Origin: Cyanobacteria bacterium UBA11370
Lineage (GTDB): Bacteria; Cyanobacteriota; Cyanobacteriia; Cyanobacteriales; Coleofasciculaceae
NCBI GenBank assembly: GCA_003486645.1
Contig: DNGI01000331.1
Location: 1,169-16,040 of the forward strand
Length of the DNA: 14,872 nucleotides
Direction: 5' to 3'
The position numbers and the translations under genes are program-made. The notes beneath the pieces are model-generated. The model was not told where the DNA came from, did not search any database, and saw nothing but the letters and a program-made list of their open reading frames with translations. Shown piece after piece: positions 1 through 7,832 of the stretch. Numbering within the stretch: the first letter of the stretch is position 1; every line of letters starts with the position of its first letter.

Positions 1-4
1 AGTA

Positions 5-21
5 GCGACCAAGATGGTCGC
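5..21. repeat. short inverted repeat (6-bp arms)
   Basis: GCGACC and GGTCGC are separated by 5 bases and can form a small hairpin. No T-run follows on either strand, so it is not a convincing intrinsic terminator. The gene it belongs to, if any, lies outside the window. Confidence 0.3.
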
Positions 22-70
22 ACGACAATGATTTTACAATGATTGACAATCAGGTTTAAATGACGAACAA

Positions 71-112
71 CCAACAACCAACAACAAAAAACCAACAACA
101 AAAAACCAACAA
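71..112. repeat. heptameric short tandem repeat array
   Basis: Six 7-base units in perfect register: CCAACAA twice, then CAAAAAA, CCAACAA, CAAAAAA, CCAACAA. The array ends at the stop codon of the ComFB-family gene, so it forms that gene's immediate 3' flank. Heptameric repeats of this kind are known in intergenic DNA of filamentous cyanobacteria. No function can be read from it. Confidence 0.75.
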
Positions 113-655
113 CTAATCAGCCTTTGGCTCAAAATTCGGTGCGTAATCCTGTAACAAATTACTCATCTGCTTGAGTAAGTCTTTATCATCTCCTTTGCGA
201 ATGGCTTGGCGTTCAGATCCAAAATCAGGTCGATTCAGGTTTTGGGCGATCGCAGTATGGACTTGTTGGGTAATTAACTCTTGTAATTCCTCTTTCGCTC
301 GTTGACGCTGGTATTTCGCCCCTTCTTCAGTCGTCGCATAGAGAGGCGGAAGCCGATTTAAAGCATAAGCCGTAATATCGCCAACATCAAGAACGCGATC
401 AGTGGTGGCTTCAATTTCTGCGACTTGGGTAATAGCTTCGGTTAGAACCAACTCTTCCATAACATTGATAAACTGTTTGCGGGGTACTGCCACAACCTCC
501 CCAGTCAAAAGCGCCCCCATCAGCCGATCTAATGCCATATATTCTTCAATAGAAAGCTCCGAGGCAGTATCGCAAATGCGTCCCACCTCAGTTTCCATCG
601 CTGGGGTCAAGTAGCCATCTTGCAGAGCTTGTTCTACGATTTTTTCAATACTCAT
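113..655 (-). CDS. ComFB-family protein (probable c-di-GMP-binding regulator)
   Basis: The protein matches the cyanobacterial late competence ComFB family. The N-terminal half (from MSIEKIVEQALQDG) leads into a conserved LMGALLTGEVVAVPRKQF stretch. The second half, with NVMEELVLTEAI and LPPLYATTEEGAKYQRQRA, is the recognisable ComFB domain. It has no signal peptide or membrane segment and should be cytosolic. Cyanobacterial ComFB proteins have been reported to bind cyclic di-GMP; that is family knowledge, not visible here. The reading frame extends upstream to a GTG at 706, giving 197 residues, but the extra 17 residues (AGFPHPPYYWEAQ) do not look like the family, whose members start near MSIEKIV, so the ATG at 655 (180 residues) is preferred. 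The M23 peptidase gene lies upstream on the same strand with a gap of about 120 bases. The gene appears to be transcribed alone. Confidence 0.85.
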   Translation of the reverse strand: MSIEKIVEQALQDGYLTPAMETEVGRICDTASELSIEEYMALDRLMGALLTGEVVAVPRKQFINVMEELVLTEAITQVAEIEATTDRVLDVGDITAYALNRLPPLYATTEEGAKYQRQRAKEELQELITQQVHTAIAQNLNRPDFGSERQAIRKGDDKDLLKQMSNLLQDYAPNFEPKAD

Positions 656-777
656 GGTGTTGGATTGTGCTTCCCAGTAGTAGGGCGGATGGGGAAACCC
701 TGCCACGGTTTCTCTTTTTTAAAGACCATACCATCTATTGAAACCTAGAAAATTTCAGCAAAACTTAAAAAAAAGCT

Positions 778-1710
778 TTATTCAAATCCTTCATATCTCC
801 AGGGAACGGGATCAACGGAAAGTCCATGAACATACAGACCCCAGTGTAAATGAGGACCCGTAGATGCGCCAGTCGAACCCACCGCACCAATTTTTTGACC
901 TGCTTGCACAAAATCTCCTTCTTTGACATCAATCCGACTCAGATGCAACATAATACTGGTAACGCCTTGACCGTGGTCAATTCCCACGGTGTTGCCATGA
1001 ACTCGAAATCCTTCAGCAACCGTTCCTACTAAAGCAATACGACCAGCGGCAGGTGCGACTACAGGTGATCCCGTACCGCCTGCATAATCCACACCCCGAT
1101 GATAGTAATCTTTAGCAAACACCCCATTGTAATACCGACGGATGCCATACCCGGTTGAAATTCGACCTTCATTGGGCTTGAGGAATGGTCCGTTCCAAAA
1201 TTTTTCGGGTGTCTCTAATTTTTTGAATGCGGCAACTCGATCCAGTTCATGTTGGGTCGCCCCTGCACCTGCTGCACCGGAAAGACGAATGCGTTGGGTA
1301 GGAAAGGAGCGATTCCGCAATGGTAAGGTTAGGTTTTGTACCTCGCTGTCTGCGGATACCTGAATTTGCAGGGTTCCTGGTGGATCGAGGGGTGTTGTTG
1401 GTAATAACGCTCTAAAATTACCTGATTCTACTAAAAATGTGGGGTAAGTCTTCTGACCCATTTTAACCGTGGGAGGGCTACTGGATGGGGCAGTAGGTTG
1501 GACAATGACTGAAATTGTATCACCTAACTCCGCTGGGTTTGGGGACAAACGCACTTGCAAGGCTCGTGCAGGTACAGCAGTGATAATGAGGGCAATTATT
1601 ATACCAAAGGCAATACTCGCTTGCCTCCGATTACAGCGTTGGACTCGCAGCCAGGAAACAAACGCATGATACCAGCTTCGATGGTGATGGGGTTGAGAGG
1701 AAGTACTCAT
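778..1710 (-). CDS. M23 family metallopeptidase (LytM-type cell-wall endopeptidase)
   Basis: Predicted zinc endopeptidase cleaving peptidoglycan cross-bridges outside the cytoplasmic membrane. With the start at 1710 (310 residues), a basic N-terminus is followed by one hydrophobic segment (SIAFGIIIALIITAVPARA, about residues 32-50) acting as a signal peptide or anchor. A beta-rich domain covers about 55-140 and the peptidase domain about 180-305. The zinc and catalytic residues are present: HRGVD (H204, D208), MLHLS (H256) and HLHW (H287, H289). All residues expected of an active M23 enzyme are there, so it is not one of the degenerate EnvC/NlpD-like activators. The open frame runs to a TTG at 1776, but that codon abuts a heptamer repeat and has no ribosome binding site, so the ATG at 1710 is preferred. 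It is divergent from the antiporter gene, with which it shares the intergenic region. Confidence 0.9.
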   Translation of the reverse strand: MSTSSQPHHHRSWYHAFVSWLRVQRCNRRQASIAFGIIIALIITAVPARALQVRLSPNPAELGDTISVIVQPTAPSSSPPTVKMGQKTYPTFLVESGNFRALLPTTPLDPPGTLQIQVSADSEVQNLTLPLRNRSFPTQRIRLSGAAGAGATQHELDRVAAFKKLETPEKFWNGPFLKPNEGRISTGYGIRRYYNGVFAKDYYHRGVDYAGGTGSPVVAPAAGRIALVGTVAEGFRVHGNTVGIDHGQGVTSIMLHLSRIDVKEGDFVQAGQKIGAVGSTGASTGPHLHWGLYVHGLSVDPVPWRYEGFE

Positions 1711-2017
1711 GGACGGCACAAGGAATGATTCGTGATCGGTTTTTGAGTAGGAGAAGGTTGAGGTAATGAAGGACAACAGCTAATGGCTAATGGCTAATGG
1801 CTAAGGAAGACTGGCTTTTGAACAATGAACCATTAGCAATACGTCCTCCTGACTTCAGCTAGATAGCCTAGGGGATAGACTAACACCCCACCTCGACTGT
1901 TTCCAATGATCTCCACTCAATTGTGCTTAATTCGCCTACCTAGAGTCAGCAAAAAATTAAAAAAACTTAGTATTCTAAGGGATATAGGTTAATAATTTTT
2001 AAAGAAATCAGAAACTG
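1711..2017. other. divergent intergenic region between peptidase and antiporter genes
   Basis: About 300 bases separate the two divergent genes and must hold both promoters. Visible contents are the heptamer array at 1779-1806, an A-rich stretch at 1951-1965, and a short inverted repeat, CTTAG-TATT-CTAAG (1966-1979), just ahead of a TATAGGTTAATAAT stretch that could include the antiporter -10 region. No confident -35/-10 pair could be assigned, and no gene was found. Confidence 0.5.
1779..1806. repeat. heptameric short tandem repeat, GCTAATG type
   Basis: Three perfect GCTAATG units followed by a variant GCTAAGG. The same heptamer makes up the longer array at 14754-14837, so both belong to one repeat class in this genome. 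It lies upstream of the peptidase gene and argues against the TTG start at 1776. Confidence 0.75.
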
Positions 2018-4366
2018 GTGCAAGAAGACTTCCGACTGATTGTTGACTTCGTATCCGTTCTCGCCGCCGCTGCTGTGGGTGGGTTATTTGCCTCCTTGTG
2101 CCGTCAACCTGCTCTGTTGGGCTATATCCTGGGAGGGATGATAGTCGGTCCTGCGGGTCTGGGTTTAATTAAAGAGTTAGTTCAAATTGAAACTCTAGCT
2201 CAATTTGGCGTAGCGTTTTTATTATTTGCTCTAGGGGTTGAGTTTTCCCTGGCAGAACTTAAAAAAGTGCAGGCGATCGCTCTCGGAGGAGGCGGGTTAC
2301 AGGTTGCCTTGACGATTTTAGTGACAACGTTAGTCTCATTGGGAGTAGGCTGGGTAACATCACCTGCTCAAGGGGTATTCTTAGGAGCAATTTTATCGCT
2401 ATCGTCCACGGCTGTTGTCCTCAAATGTTTAATGGAGCGTAATGAAACCGAAACTCCCCAAGGGCAAGTGATGCTGGGGATTTTGGTGGTTCAAGACTTA
2501 GCCTTGGGCTTAATGTTAGCGGTATTACCTGCCCTTGATCAACCCGCTGAAGCGATTGGGTTAGCGGTGGGATCAGCGCTATTGAAAATTGGTTTATTTG
2601 CGGGGGGTGCTATACTCGCTGGGATTTGGTTGATTCCTCGCCTGTTACGTTTCTTAGCACGAACTGAAAGCCGAGAGCTATTTTTGTTAGGTGTTGTGGG
2701 TTTATGTTTGGGAATTGCTCTACTCACTGAACATTTAGGGCTTTCAATTGAAATGGGGGCGTTTGTTGCTGGGTTGATGATTTCAGAGGTGGAGTATGCA
2801 GATCAAACCTTAACCTATGTTGAACCGCTACGGGATATTTTTGCGGCTCTATTTTTTGCCGCGATTGGAATGTTGATTGACCCGGTTTTTCTGTGGAACA
2901 ATCTGGAATTAATCTTGGGATTGGTTTTACTGGTTTCTGTGGGTAAGTTTTTGATTGTTACGCCAATTGTTCGGTTATTTGGCTATCCGCTAAGAACGGC
3001 AATTATTGCGGGTTTGGGTCTGGCTCAAATTGGAGAATTTTCCTTTGTGCTAGCGAGTGAGGGCCAGTCCTTGGGATTGGTTTCTCGACGTGTATATTTG
3101 TTAATTTTAGGGACAACAGCCGTAACGTTAGTCATTACTCCTTTTCTCCTGCGTTTGGTGCCTCTAGCGTTAAATTGGGCAGAAGGATTTCCGCTATTAA
3201 AAAAGTATTTGGAACCGATGGAGGCTCCTTTAGAAATATCGGCAAACAGCCAACAGCTACAAGACCATATCGTCATTTGTGGTTATGGACGTGGGGGAAA
3301 GAGTTTAGTCAAGCTAATGTTAGAACATAAGTATCCGGTGGTAGTAATCGACCAATCTGAGCAGGCGATAGCTCAATTACGAGAGGCAAAAATTCCTTAT
3401 GTTTACGGCAATGCAGCGAGTTTACACGTATTAGAAAAAGCGGGAGCAGAACGGGCAAAATCCATGGTTATTACTCTATCCGATGCGATGAGTACTCGGC
3501 TATGTTTGAAGCGATCGCTCGAATTAAATCCAGATTTAGATATTGTGGTTCGCGCTAATAAAGATCGGGATATCGAACTTCTCTATCAATTGGGAGCAAG
3601 AGAAGTGGTACAACCTGAGTTTGAGGCAAGTTTGGAATTAGCGACTCATTTAATGTCTGGTATTGGTTTATCGAATTGGGTGATTCAACGGGAAATGGAA
3701 CAAATTCGTAGTTCTCATTATCTCGATTTGCGTCCTGAACAATTACCGTCTCAAATTGCACGGGATTTGCGAACGGCTACGGAATTGATGAATAGTAAAT
3801 GGTATCCCTTACCGGAAAAGTCACCATTGACAGGGATGACATTAGAACAAGCCAATATTCGTCGCTTAACGGGTGTTAGTTTGGTCGCTATTCGTCGTGC
3901 TGAAGGAGAGGAAATTAATTATCCTGATCCGGGTACGATGCTGCGAGAAGGCGATCGCGTTTTAGCGGTTGGAGAACCGGATGAATTAGCGGCGTTTAAT
4001 GAGTTAGCGAAGGGAGAAGTGGTGATTCCGGAAGCGAGTTGTCCTTGTCAGTGGGTACTCGTGCCAGAAAATAGCCCTGCTCACGGTAAAATTCTTTCGG
4101 AATTACATTGGCAACGTCAGTATGGGGTGCAGGTGCAATCCATTCGTCGAGAAGGTAAGTTTATCTCTTTTCCTGATGGCAAAACTGAAATACGAATCGG
4201 CGATCACTTATTATTATGTGGTGGCAGTTATCCTCTACATCAATTGCAGCAGTGGTTGGAACCAAAGCCTCAGCCAACGATCGGTTCAGTTCCGATAATT
4301 AAGGCTACTGTCAGTGAAACCTTGCAGGAATTTTTACCCTTAGATACTCAGCGATTGGATGGATGA
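2018..4366 (+). CDS. cation:proton antiporter, CPA2/Kef type, with RCK (TrkA) domains
   Basis: Predicted inner-membrane antiporter exchanging protons for K+ or Na+. Residues 5-385 hold about a dozen hydrophobic segments of the Na_H_Exchanger fold, including ALGVEFSLAELKK (71-83), LSLSSTAVVLK (126-136) and the QD motif in VVQDLALG (Q159, D160) conserved in Kef-type proteins. A cytosolic TrkA-N/RCK domain follows (about 415-540) with the nucleotide-binding loop GYGRGG (422-427) and an acidic residue ending the second strand (D445). Two TrkA-C-like modules come next, about 570-660 and 675-745. The double TrkA-C arrangement suggests nucleotide or ion gating. At 782 residues it is longer than E. 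coli KefB/KefC (about 600), because of the extra C-terminal module. The start is a GTG with no strong ribosome binding site. It is convergent with the next gene, 11 bases away. The transported ion cannot be told from sequence. Confidence 0.92.
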   Translation: MQEDFRLIVDFVSVLAAAAVGGLFASLCRQPALLGYILGGMIVGPAGLGLIKELVQIETLAQFGVAFLLFALGVEFSLAELKKVQAIALGGGGLQVALTILVTTLVSLGVGWVTSPAQGVFLGAILSLSSTAVVLKCLMERNETETPQGQVMLGILVVQDLALGLMLAVLPALDQPAEAIGLAVGSALLKIGLFAGGAILAGIWLIPRLLRFLARTESRELFLLGVVGLCLGIALLTEHLGLSIEMGAFVAGLMISEVEYADQTLTYVEPLRDIFAALFFAAIGMLIDPVFLWNNLELILGLVLLVSVGKFLIVTPIVRLFGYPLRTAIIAGLGLAQIGEFSFVLASEGQSLGLVSRRVYLLILGTTAVTLVITPFLLRLVPLALNWAEGFPLLKKYLEPMEAPLEISANSQQLQDHIVICGYGRGGKSLVKLMLEHKYPVVVIDQSEQAIAQLREAKIPYVYGNAASLHVLEKAGAERAKSMVITLSDAMSTRLCLKRSLELNPDLDIVVRANKDRDIELLYQLGAREVVQPEFEASLELATHLMSGIGLSNWVIQREMEQIRSSHYLDLRPEQLPSQIARDLRTATELMNSKWYPLPEKSPLTGMTLEQANIRRLTGVSLVAIRRAEGEEINYPDPGTMLREGDRVLAVGEPDELAAFNELAKGEVVIPEASCPCQWVLVPENSPAHGKILSELHWQRQYGVQVQSIRREGKFISFPDGKTEIRIGDHLLLCGGSYPLHQLQQWLEPKPQPTIGSVPIIKATVSETLQEFLPLDTQRLDG

Positions 4367-4377
4367 AAGATTAGAGT

Positions 4378-4980
4378 TTATACTTCTTTGGCTAACCACA
4401 CCAGCATACCCAACAATTCTTCCACAGGAGGAATCAGATACTCGGTTAAATCAATAGTTACAGTGTGTGCTTCTAGCTTGAGGAATGTCCACAAATTCCC
4501 ACTCGTTACACTTCCGTAAATAGTGGAGATAGGTTGTTCTTTAGCAGCCTTGAACCGTTGGGCAGCAACCATTTCAGCAATGCACTGTCCCCAACCTCCC
4601 TTAAAATTTTGTTCCTTGGCTTCAACGATCATAATTACAGGTGCTTCAATTAACAATTGTTCGGGAGAACGGCTGATTAAAAAGTCACAGACACCACTTA
4701 ATCCAGCTTGTACATCTACAGTGAAGTCTTCACCAGAGAATAAGCTAATGTGGCGATTTAATAGTTTGCGGACTTCAAATAGAATTGGACTGATAATTAG
4801 CTCAGAACGGGCTTTTTCTGAACCTGTAGCGATCGCCAGCGGAATACTTTCTGCTAGAAACTCTGCTAGGTAAGGATTGGGGGCAATGGGTTCGGTTTTG
4901 GGCAAAAAGCGTCCTCCCTCCAAGAAGGTTAGATTTAGCTCTTCTTTCGCTTTTCTCAGGGTGAAGTCACTGTATGCCAT
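4378..4980 (-). CDS. conserved hypothetical protein, PD-(D/E)XK nuclease-like signature
   Basis: A soluble protein of 200 residues without signal peptide or membrane segment. I do not recognise a named function. The central part carries residues spaced like the PD-(D/E)XK restriction-endonuclease fold: a Glu in an early helix (ARSELIIS, E60), an Asp at the start of a strand (GVCDFLIS, D99), then a hydrophobic strand ending VEAK (E120, K122) and a helix with Gln (GQCIAEMVAA, Q132). Similar arrangements occur in the N-terminal nuclease domain of type I restriction R subunits and in many small cyanobacterial hypotheticals. No methyltransferase, helicase or specificity gene lies nearby, so a restriction role is not supported. 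It starts at an ATG at 4980 and is divergent from the Fic gene across about 300 bases. Confidence 0.75.
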   Translation of the reverse strand: MAYSDFTLRKAKEELNLTFLEGGRFLPKTEPIAPNPYLAEFLAESIPLAIATGSEKARSELIISPILFEVRKLLNRHISLFSGEDFTVDVQAGLSGVCDFLISRSPEQLLIEAPVIMIVEAKEQNFKGGWGQCIAEMVAAQRFKAAKEQPISTIYGSVTSGNLWTFLKLEAHTVTIDLTEYLIPPVEELLGMLVWLAKEV

Positions 4981-5284
4981 AAATAAGCGTGAGTTGTATC
5001 TATTTCAATCCTATCGAGTTGTGGGAATATCCGGCGATCGCAGAATGAAGGTTATTAGGATGGTTTTTGGCGAAGAGAAAGCGATCGCATCAATGATGTG
5101 AGCGACGAGGATGAATAGAGCTGGTGGATTTAGTGGGTTTAGAAGGGCTGGATTTTAACAAGTGGCTACCTCCGGTGCAGCGACAATCACCTTAACTTCT
5201 CTATCAATAATGATCGGTTTAATCTGTTCCATAAGTCATTACTGTTAGACTGTACAAGAAAATTTGAGCCTAATTATCTGAGCT
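4981..5284. other. intergenic region with two HIP1 sites
   Basis: About 300 bases lie between the nuclease-like gene and the Fic gene, which are divergent. It holds two HIP1 octamers (5034-5041 and 5081-5088). A 25-codon minus-strand frame (5155-5232) lacks a ribosome binding site and recognisable similarity. I see no convincing gene, promoter or hairpin. Confidence 0.4.
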
Positions 5285-6751
5285 ATGTTGTGGCAACCGA
5301 TAGAAGACTTACCCCCAAATTGGCAAAGTTTAGCTAATTCAGAGTTACCGCCTTTAGTTACTGTTTGGGATGAACAAGCAGATCGTCTTCGTAACTCCGG
5401 CGAATTCAAGACTTTCATGGAAAGATTACGCCGGGAAATAGCCATTGAAACTGGAATTATCGAACGGTTGTACACCCTAGATCGAGGCATTACTCGATTG
5501 TTGATTGAACAAGGCATTAATGAGGCTCTAATTCCTCATGGAGCTACAGATCGTCCAGTTAAACAAGTAGTTTCTCTAATCCAGGATCAAGAAGCAGCGA
5601 TCGAGGGACTGTTTGATTTCGTGGGTAGACAGAGGACTTTATCAACCTTCTATGTCAAGCAGCTACATCAGCTTCTCACTCAGAGTCAGGATAGTACAGA
5701 GGCTTTGGTTCCAGCCACAGGGCAAATAATCCGCATTCCTCTTATACAGGGTGATTGGAAGCGACAACCTAATAATCCTATGAGACTAGATGGAACTATT
5801 CATGAATACTGTCCACCAGAGCAAGTAGCATCTGAAATGGATCGATTGGTTGAAATACATCATCAACATCGAGAACAAAATGTTCCCCCTGAAGTCGAGG
5901 CAGCATGGCTACATCATCGCTTTACACAAATTCATCCATTTCAAGATGGCAATGGTAGAGTTGCTCGATGCCTTGCCAGCTTAGTTTTTATTCAAGCTGG
6001 ATGGTTTCCGCTGGTTCTTACCCGTGATGATCGAGCAGTTTACATCACAGCTTCGGAACAAGCAGATCAGGGTAATTTATCAAACCTAATCAACTTATTT
6101 TCAAAGAGCCAAAAGCAAGCCTTCATTCGTAGTCTTGGTCTATCGGAACAAATTTTAGCTGAGGCACGACGCAGCCAGGTTATCATAGCTTTTATTGCTG
6201 ATAGGCTCAAACAAAACCAGACAGCCTCTATACAGGAGCGATGTCAAAAAGTTGAAAACTTTGCTACACGTTTATTTGAGATAGCATCAGATCGCTTGCA
6301 GGATATTGCTGATGAAATTAAGCAGTCTGTTCAAAACCTAGTAAATGATGCTCAAGTTTTTAGAATTGCAGCTTCTTCTAGCGATCCTCGCTCATACTAC
6401 CATCGATATCAAGTTGTAGAAACAGCTAAACAGTTGGGATACTTTGCTAATCTTCGTAGTTATCATAGTTGGATACAACTGGTTATTAACCTAGAAACAT
6501 CAACAATACTCTTGATTTCATTTCATGTTCTTGGACATGAGTATCGTGGTTTACTTCTATGTAGTGCTTGTGCATACCACAGGGATGAGACAGAAGAAGG
6601 TGAGCGCAATATTAGCGACATTCAAGCTCTCACAGATTCTCCATTTCAGTTCTCTTATGCTGATGAAGAAAGCAATTTAACCGAGCGTTTCAAACAGTGG
6701 CTAGAAGATGTAATCGTAACTGGCTTGGAATATTGGAACAAGAGCCTCTAG
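5285..6751 (+). CDS. Fic family protein (probable AMP/UMP transferase)
   Basis: Fic proteins usually transfer AMP or another nucleotide monophosphate to a hydroxyl group of a target protein. The signature HPFQDGNGR (217-225) is complete, with catalytic H217, acidic D221 and phosphate-binding G222-R225. An upstream helix (about 45-62) ends in TGIIER, which resembles the inhibitory (S/T)xxxE(G/N) motif of class II Fic proteins with E60 as the likely inhibitory glutamate but Arg in place of Gly/Asn. Residues about 30-290 form the Fic core. Residues about 290-488 are an unusual C-terminal extension, beginning helical and ending in a mixed region with GLLLCSACAYHRDETEEGE (422-440), which I cannot assign. 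No signal peptide, so it acts in the cytosol. It is transcribed alone with no paired antitoxin gene. The target is unknown. Confidence 0.9.
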   Translation: MLWQPIEDLPPNWQSLANSELPPLVTVWDEQADRLRNSGEFKTFMERLRREIAIETGIIERLYTLDRGITRLLIEQGINEALIPHGATDRPVKQVVSLIQDQEAAIEGLFDFVGRQRTLSTFYVKQLHQLLTQSQDSTEALVPATGQIIRIPLIQGDWKRQPNNPMRLDGTIHEYCPPEQVASEMDRLVEIHHQHREQNVPPEVEAAWLHHRFTQIHPFQDGNGRVARCLASLVFIQAGWFPLVLTRDDRAVYITASEQADQGNLSNLINLFSKSQKQAFIRSLGLSEQILAEARRSQVIIAFIADRLKQNQTASIQERCQKVENFATRLFEIASDRLQDIADEIKQSVQNLVNDAQVFRIAASSSDPRSYYHRYQVVETAKQLGYFANLRSYHSWIQLVINLETSTILLISFHVLGHEYRGLLLCSACAYHRDETEEGERNISDIQALTDSPFQFSYADEESNLTERFKQWLEDVIVTGLEYWNKSL

Positions 6752-6778
6752 AAAAGAGCGATCGCCCATCACTGTAGC

Positions 6779-6869
6779 TTGAGTTATCTCTCTTGTTACC
6801 TAACATCGACTCTCGTCCAACATTAATACTAAATGCAGCGATCGCACTTCAACGTTGACGAGGATAGCG
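6779..6869 (+). repeat. dispersed repeat, copy A
   Basis: Hand alignment without gaps against 7833-7923 gives about 70 identities over 91 positions. The best conserved stretch is around AACATCGACTCTCGTCCAACATT. This copy lies between the Fic stop codon and the stop codon of the small antitoxin-like gene and includes a HIP1 site (6838-6845). It is in the same orientation as copies B and C. No coding potential is evident. Confidence 0.65.
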
Positions 6870-6871
6870 CA

Positions 6872-7267
6872 TTAAGGGCTTTCGTCCGTTCGCTCCAACG
6901 AAGTGCTAGGCTGTATTTTGGGAGCAAAAGCTTGATTTTCCTGCATCACCCTAATCAGAAACCGTAGAGCCTCATTGACTGCCGTCGCTCCGGTAGGAGC
7001 GCCCGCTTCGCTATCAGCATTAGGAAACATCTCTGCAACATCAGGCTCTAAGCGCACAGTTGCTCCACCAAAACTCTTCCGTCGGGAGCCTAACTTTCTG
7101 ACTCGTAGACTCTTTAAGTCATATTCTGACCGCAGATCATCTTCCATTTCTGACTTAACCCTCTTCATATCAGCGTTGACAAGGAAAGCGATCGCTCCTA
7201 CTCCAGCTGCTAGGAAGAGGGCACTTTCAACTCGGTTGTTCCAGCGAGGAAGAGCAAACAGGTTCAC
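6872..7267 (-). CDS. small hypothetical protein with antitoxin-like (ribbon-helix-helix-type) C-terminal half
   Basis: A protein of up to 131 residues. The C-terminal part (DDLRSEYDLKSLRVRK, then TVRLEPDVAEMFPNADS and VNEALRFLIRV) resembles a family of small cyanobacterial proteins and the C-terminal strand-helix-helix of BrnA/CopG-type antitoxins. This is recalled similarity, not a search. Residues 86-95 look like a ten-residue insertion encoded by a GC-rich palindromic repeat (about 6983-7012) that splits the expected run NADSVNEALR. The full frame begins at a GTG with no clear ribosome binding site and adds one hydrophobic segment (SALFLAAGVGAIAFLV, 15-30). Inner ATGs at 7168 and 7147 are alternatives, and the one at 7147 has AGAGGG upstream and fits the family start better (91 residues). 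It follows hicB by 44 bases on the same strand, so it may be the third gene of that operon. Confidence 0.6.
   Translation of the reverse strand: MNLFALPRWNNRVESALFLAAGVGAIAFLVNADMKRVKSEMEDDLRSEYDLKSLRVRKLGSRRKSFGGATVRLEPDVAEMFPNADSEAGAPTGATAVNEALRFLIRVMQENQAFAPKIQPSTSLERTDESP
6983..7012. repeat. in-frame palindromic repeat insertion
   Basis: A 30-base GC-rich segment inside the antitoxin-like gene contains the perfect inverted repeat CGCTCC-GGTA-GGAGCG (6986-7001), followed by CCCGCTTCGC. It encodes SEAGAPTGAT on the minus strand. Removing it would restore a continuous run, NADS joined to A/VNEALR, typical of the relatives as I recall them. GC-rich palindromic elements of this kind are common in filamentous cyanobacteria. 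Confidence 0.55.
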
Positions 7268-7311
7268 GATTTGCTTCTGTGCAGTATTCTGGTGGAATTC
7301 GATACACGCAA

Positions 7312-7542
7312 CTAAGCAACCTTTAACGGCTTTGTAGGCAGAATTCTGGGTTCTGGTAGGGGTTTATCCTCCTCAGTCAGCATCGCCACAAAAGCCTCAA
7401 TCACTTCTTGACCATTTTTGGCAGCTTCTTCATAAGTTCTACCATGCGTATGAAACTGCTGCCAGGGAAACTCAGGCAAGTGAACTAAGAAGAGCTGATC
7501 CTCCTCTGACCATTGAATCACCATGCTGTAGTGATAGCTCAT
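7312..7542 (-). CDS. hicB: HicB family antitoxin (short form)
   Basis: Antitoxin of a type II HicAB module, expected to bind and neutralise HicA. The 76 residues show the HicB-like strand-helix pattern: YSMVIQWSEEDQLFLVHLPE (5-24) with the acidic turn and LPEFP, then HGRTYEEAAKNGQEVIEAFV (33-52), a helix typical of the family. The protein ends soon after a proline-rich tail. It lacks the C-terminal helix-turn-helix or ribbon-helix-helix DNA-binding domain found in longer HicB proteins, so autorepression by HicB alone is doubtful. Its ATG overlaps the TGA of hicA (ATGA, 7539-7542), the usual toxin-first order and evidence of translational coupling. The downstream antitoxin-like gene starts 44 or more bases further on. 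Confidence 0.88.
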   Translation of the reverse strand: MSYHYSMVIQWSEEDQLFLVHLPEFPWQQFHTHGRTYEEAAKNGQEVIEAFVAMLTEEDKPLPEPRILPTKPLKVA

Positions 7543-7769
7543 TCTTCACCTTCCTTGTTTTCAATCTCTTCTAGTTTTTTCAGCACTCGTTGAATGTTTC
7601 TTTCTAAATATAGCGGAGCATCATCTCCATCCTTGCCTGGGATGGTTAGGGGTTCTTCAGGTAGCAACGGATGTTTCCAAAAAGTATGACTTCCTTTACC
7701 CCGACCTGGTTGAAGGACGTACCCAACTTTTGCCACCATTGCTTTCAATTCCCTTATTTTCTTAGGCAT
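7539..7769 (-). CDS. hicA: HicA family toxin (mRNA interferase)
   Basis: Small RNA-binding toxin that cleaves mRNA when free of HicB. The 76-residue length and features fit the YcfA/HicA family with its double-stranded-RNA-binding-like fold. An N-terminal helix (KIRELKAMVAKVGY) is followed by PGRGKGSHTFWKHP (21-34), with catalytic H28 in GSH, then LTIPGKDGDDAPLYLERNIQ (41-60) and a final helix RVLKKLEEIE. All key positions are intact, so the toxin should be active. The start is an ATG at 7769. It is the first gene of the hicAB unit. Copy B of the dispersed repeat lies 64 bases upstream, and a promoter must lie in the roughly 300 bases between here and higB. Confidence 0.92.
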   Translation of the reverse strand: MPKKIRELKAMVAKVGYVLQPGRGKGSHTFWKHPLLPEEPLTIPGKDGDDAPLYLERNIQRVLKKLEEIENKEGEE

Positions 7770-7832
7770 TATCCCTTATCGGCAACTCCTTATTTATTTT
7801 CTCTGAAGAGTGCGATCATCTGTCTCCATAGG

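Noticed and set aside
5..21. Intrinsic terminator at the window start
   Set aside because: The hairpin is not followed by a T-run on either strand.
656..706. N-terminal extension of the ComFB-family protein to a GTG start
   Set aside because: The 17 extra residues are unlike the family, which begins near the inner ATG.
1711..1776. N-terminal extension of the M23 peptidase to a TTG start
   Set aside because: The TTG lies against a heptamer repeat, has no ribosome binding site, and the extra residues do not look like a signal peptide.
5155..5232. 25-codon minus-strand frame upstream of the Fic gene
   Set aside because: No ribosome binding site, no recognisable similarity, and too short to support.
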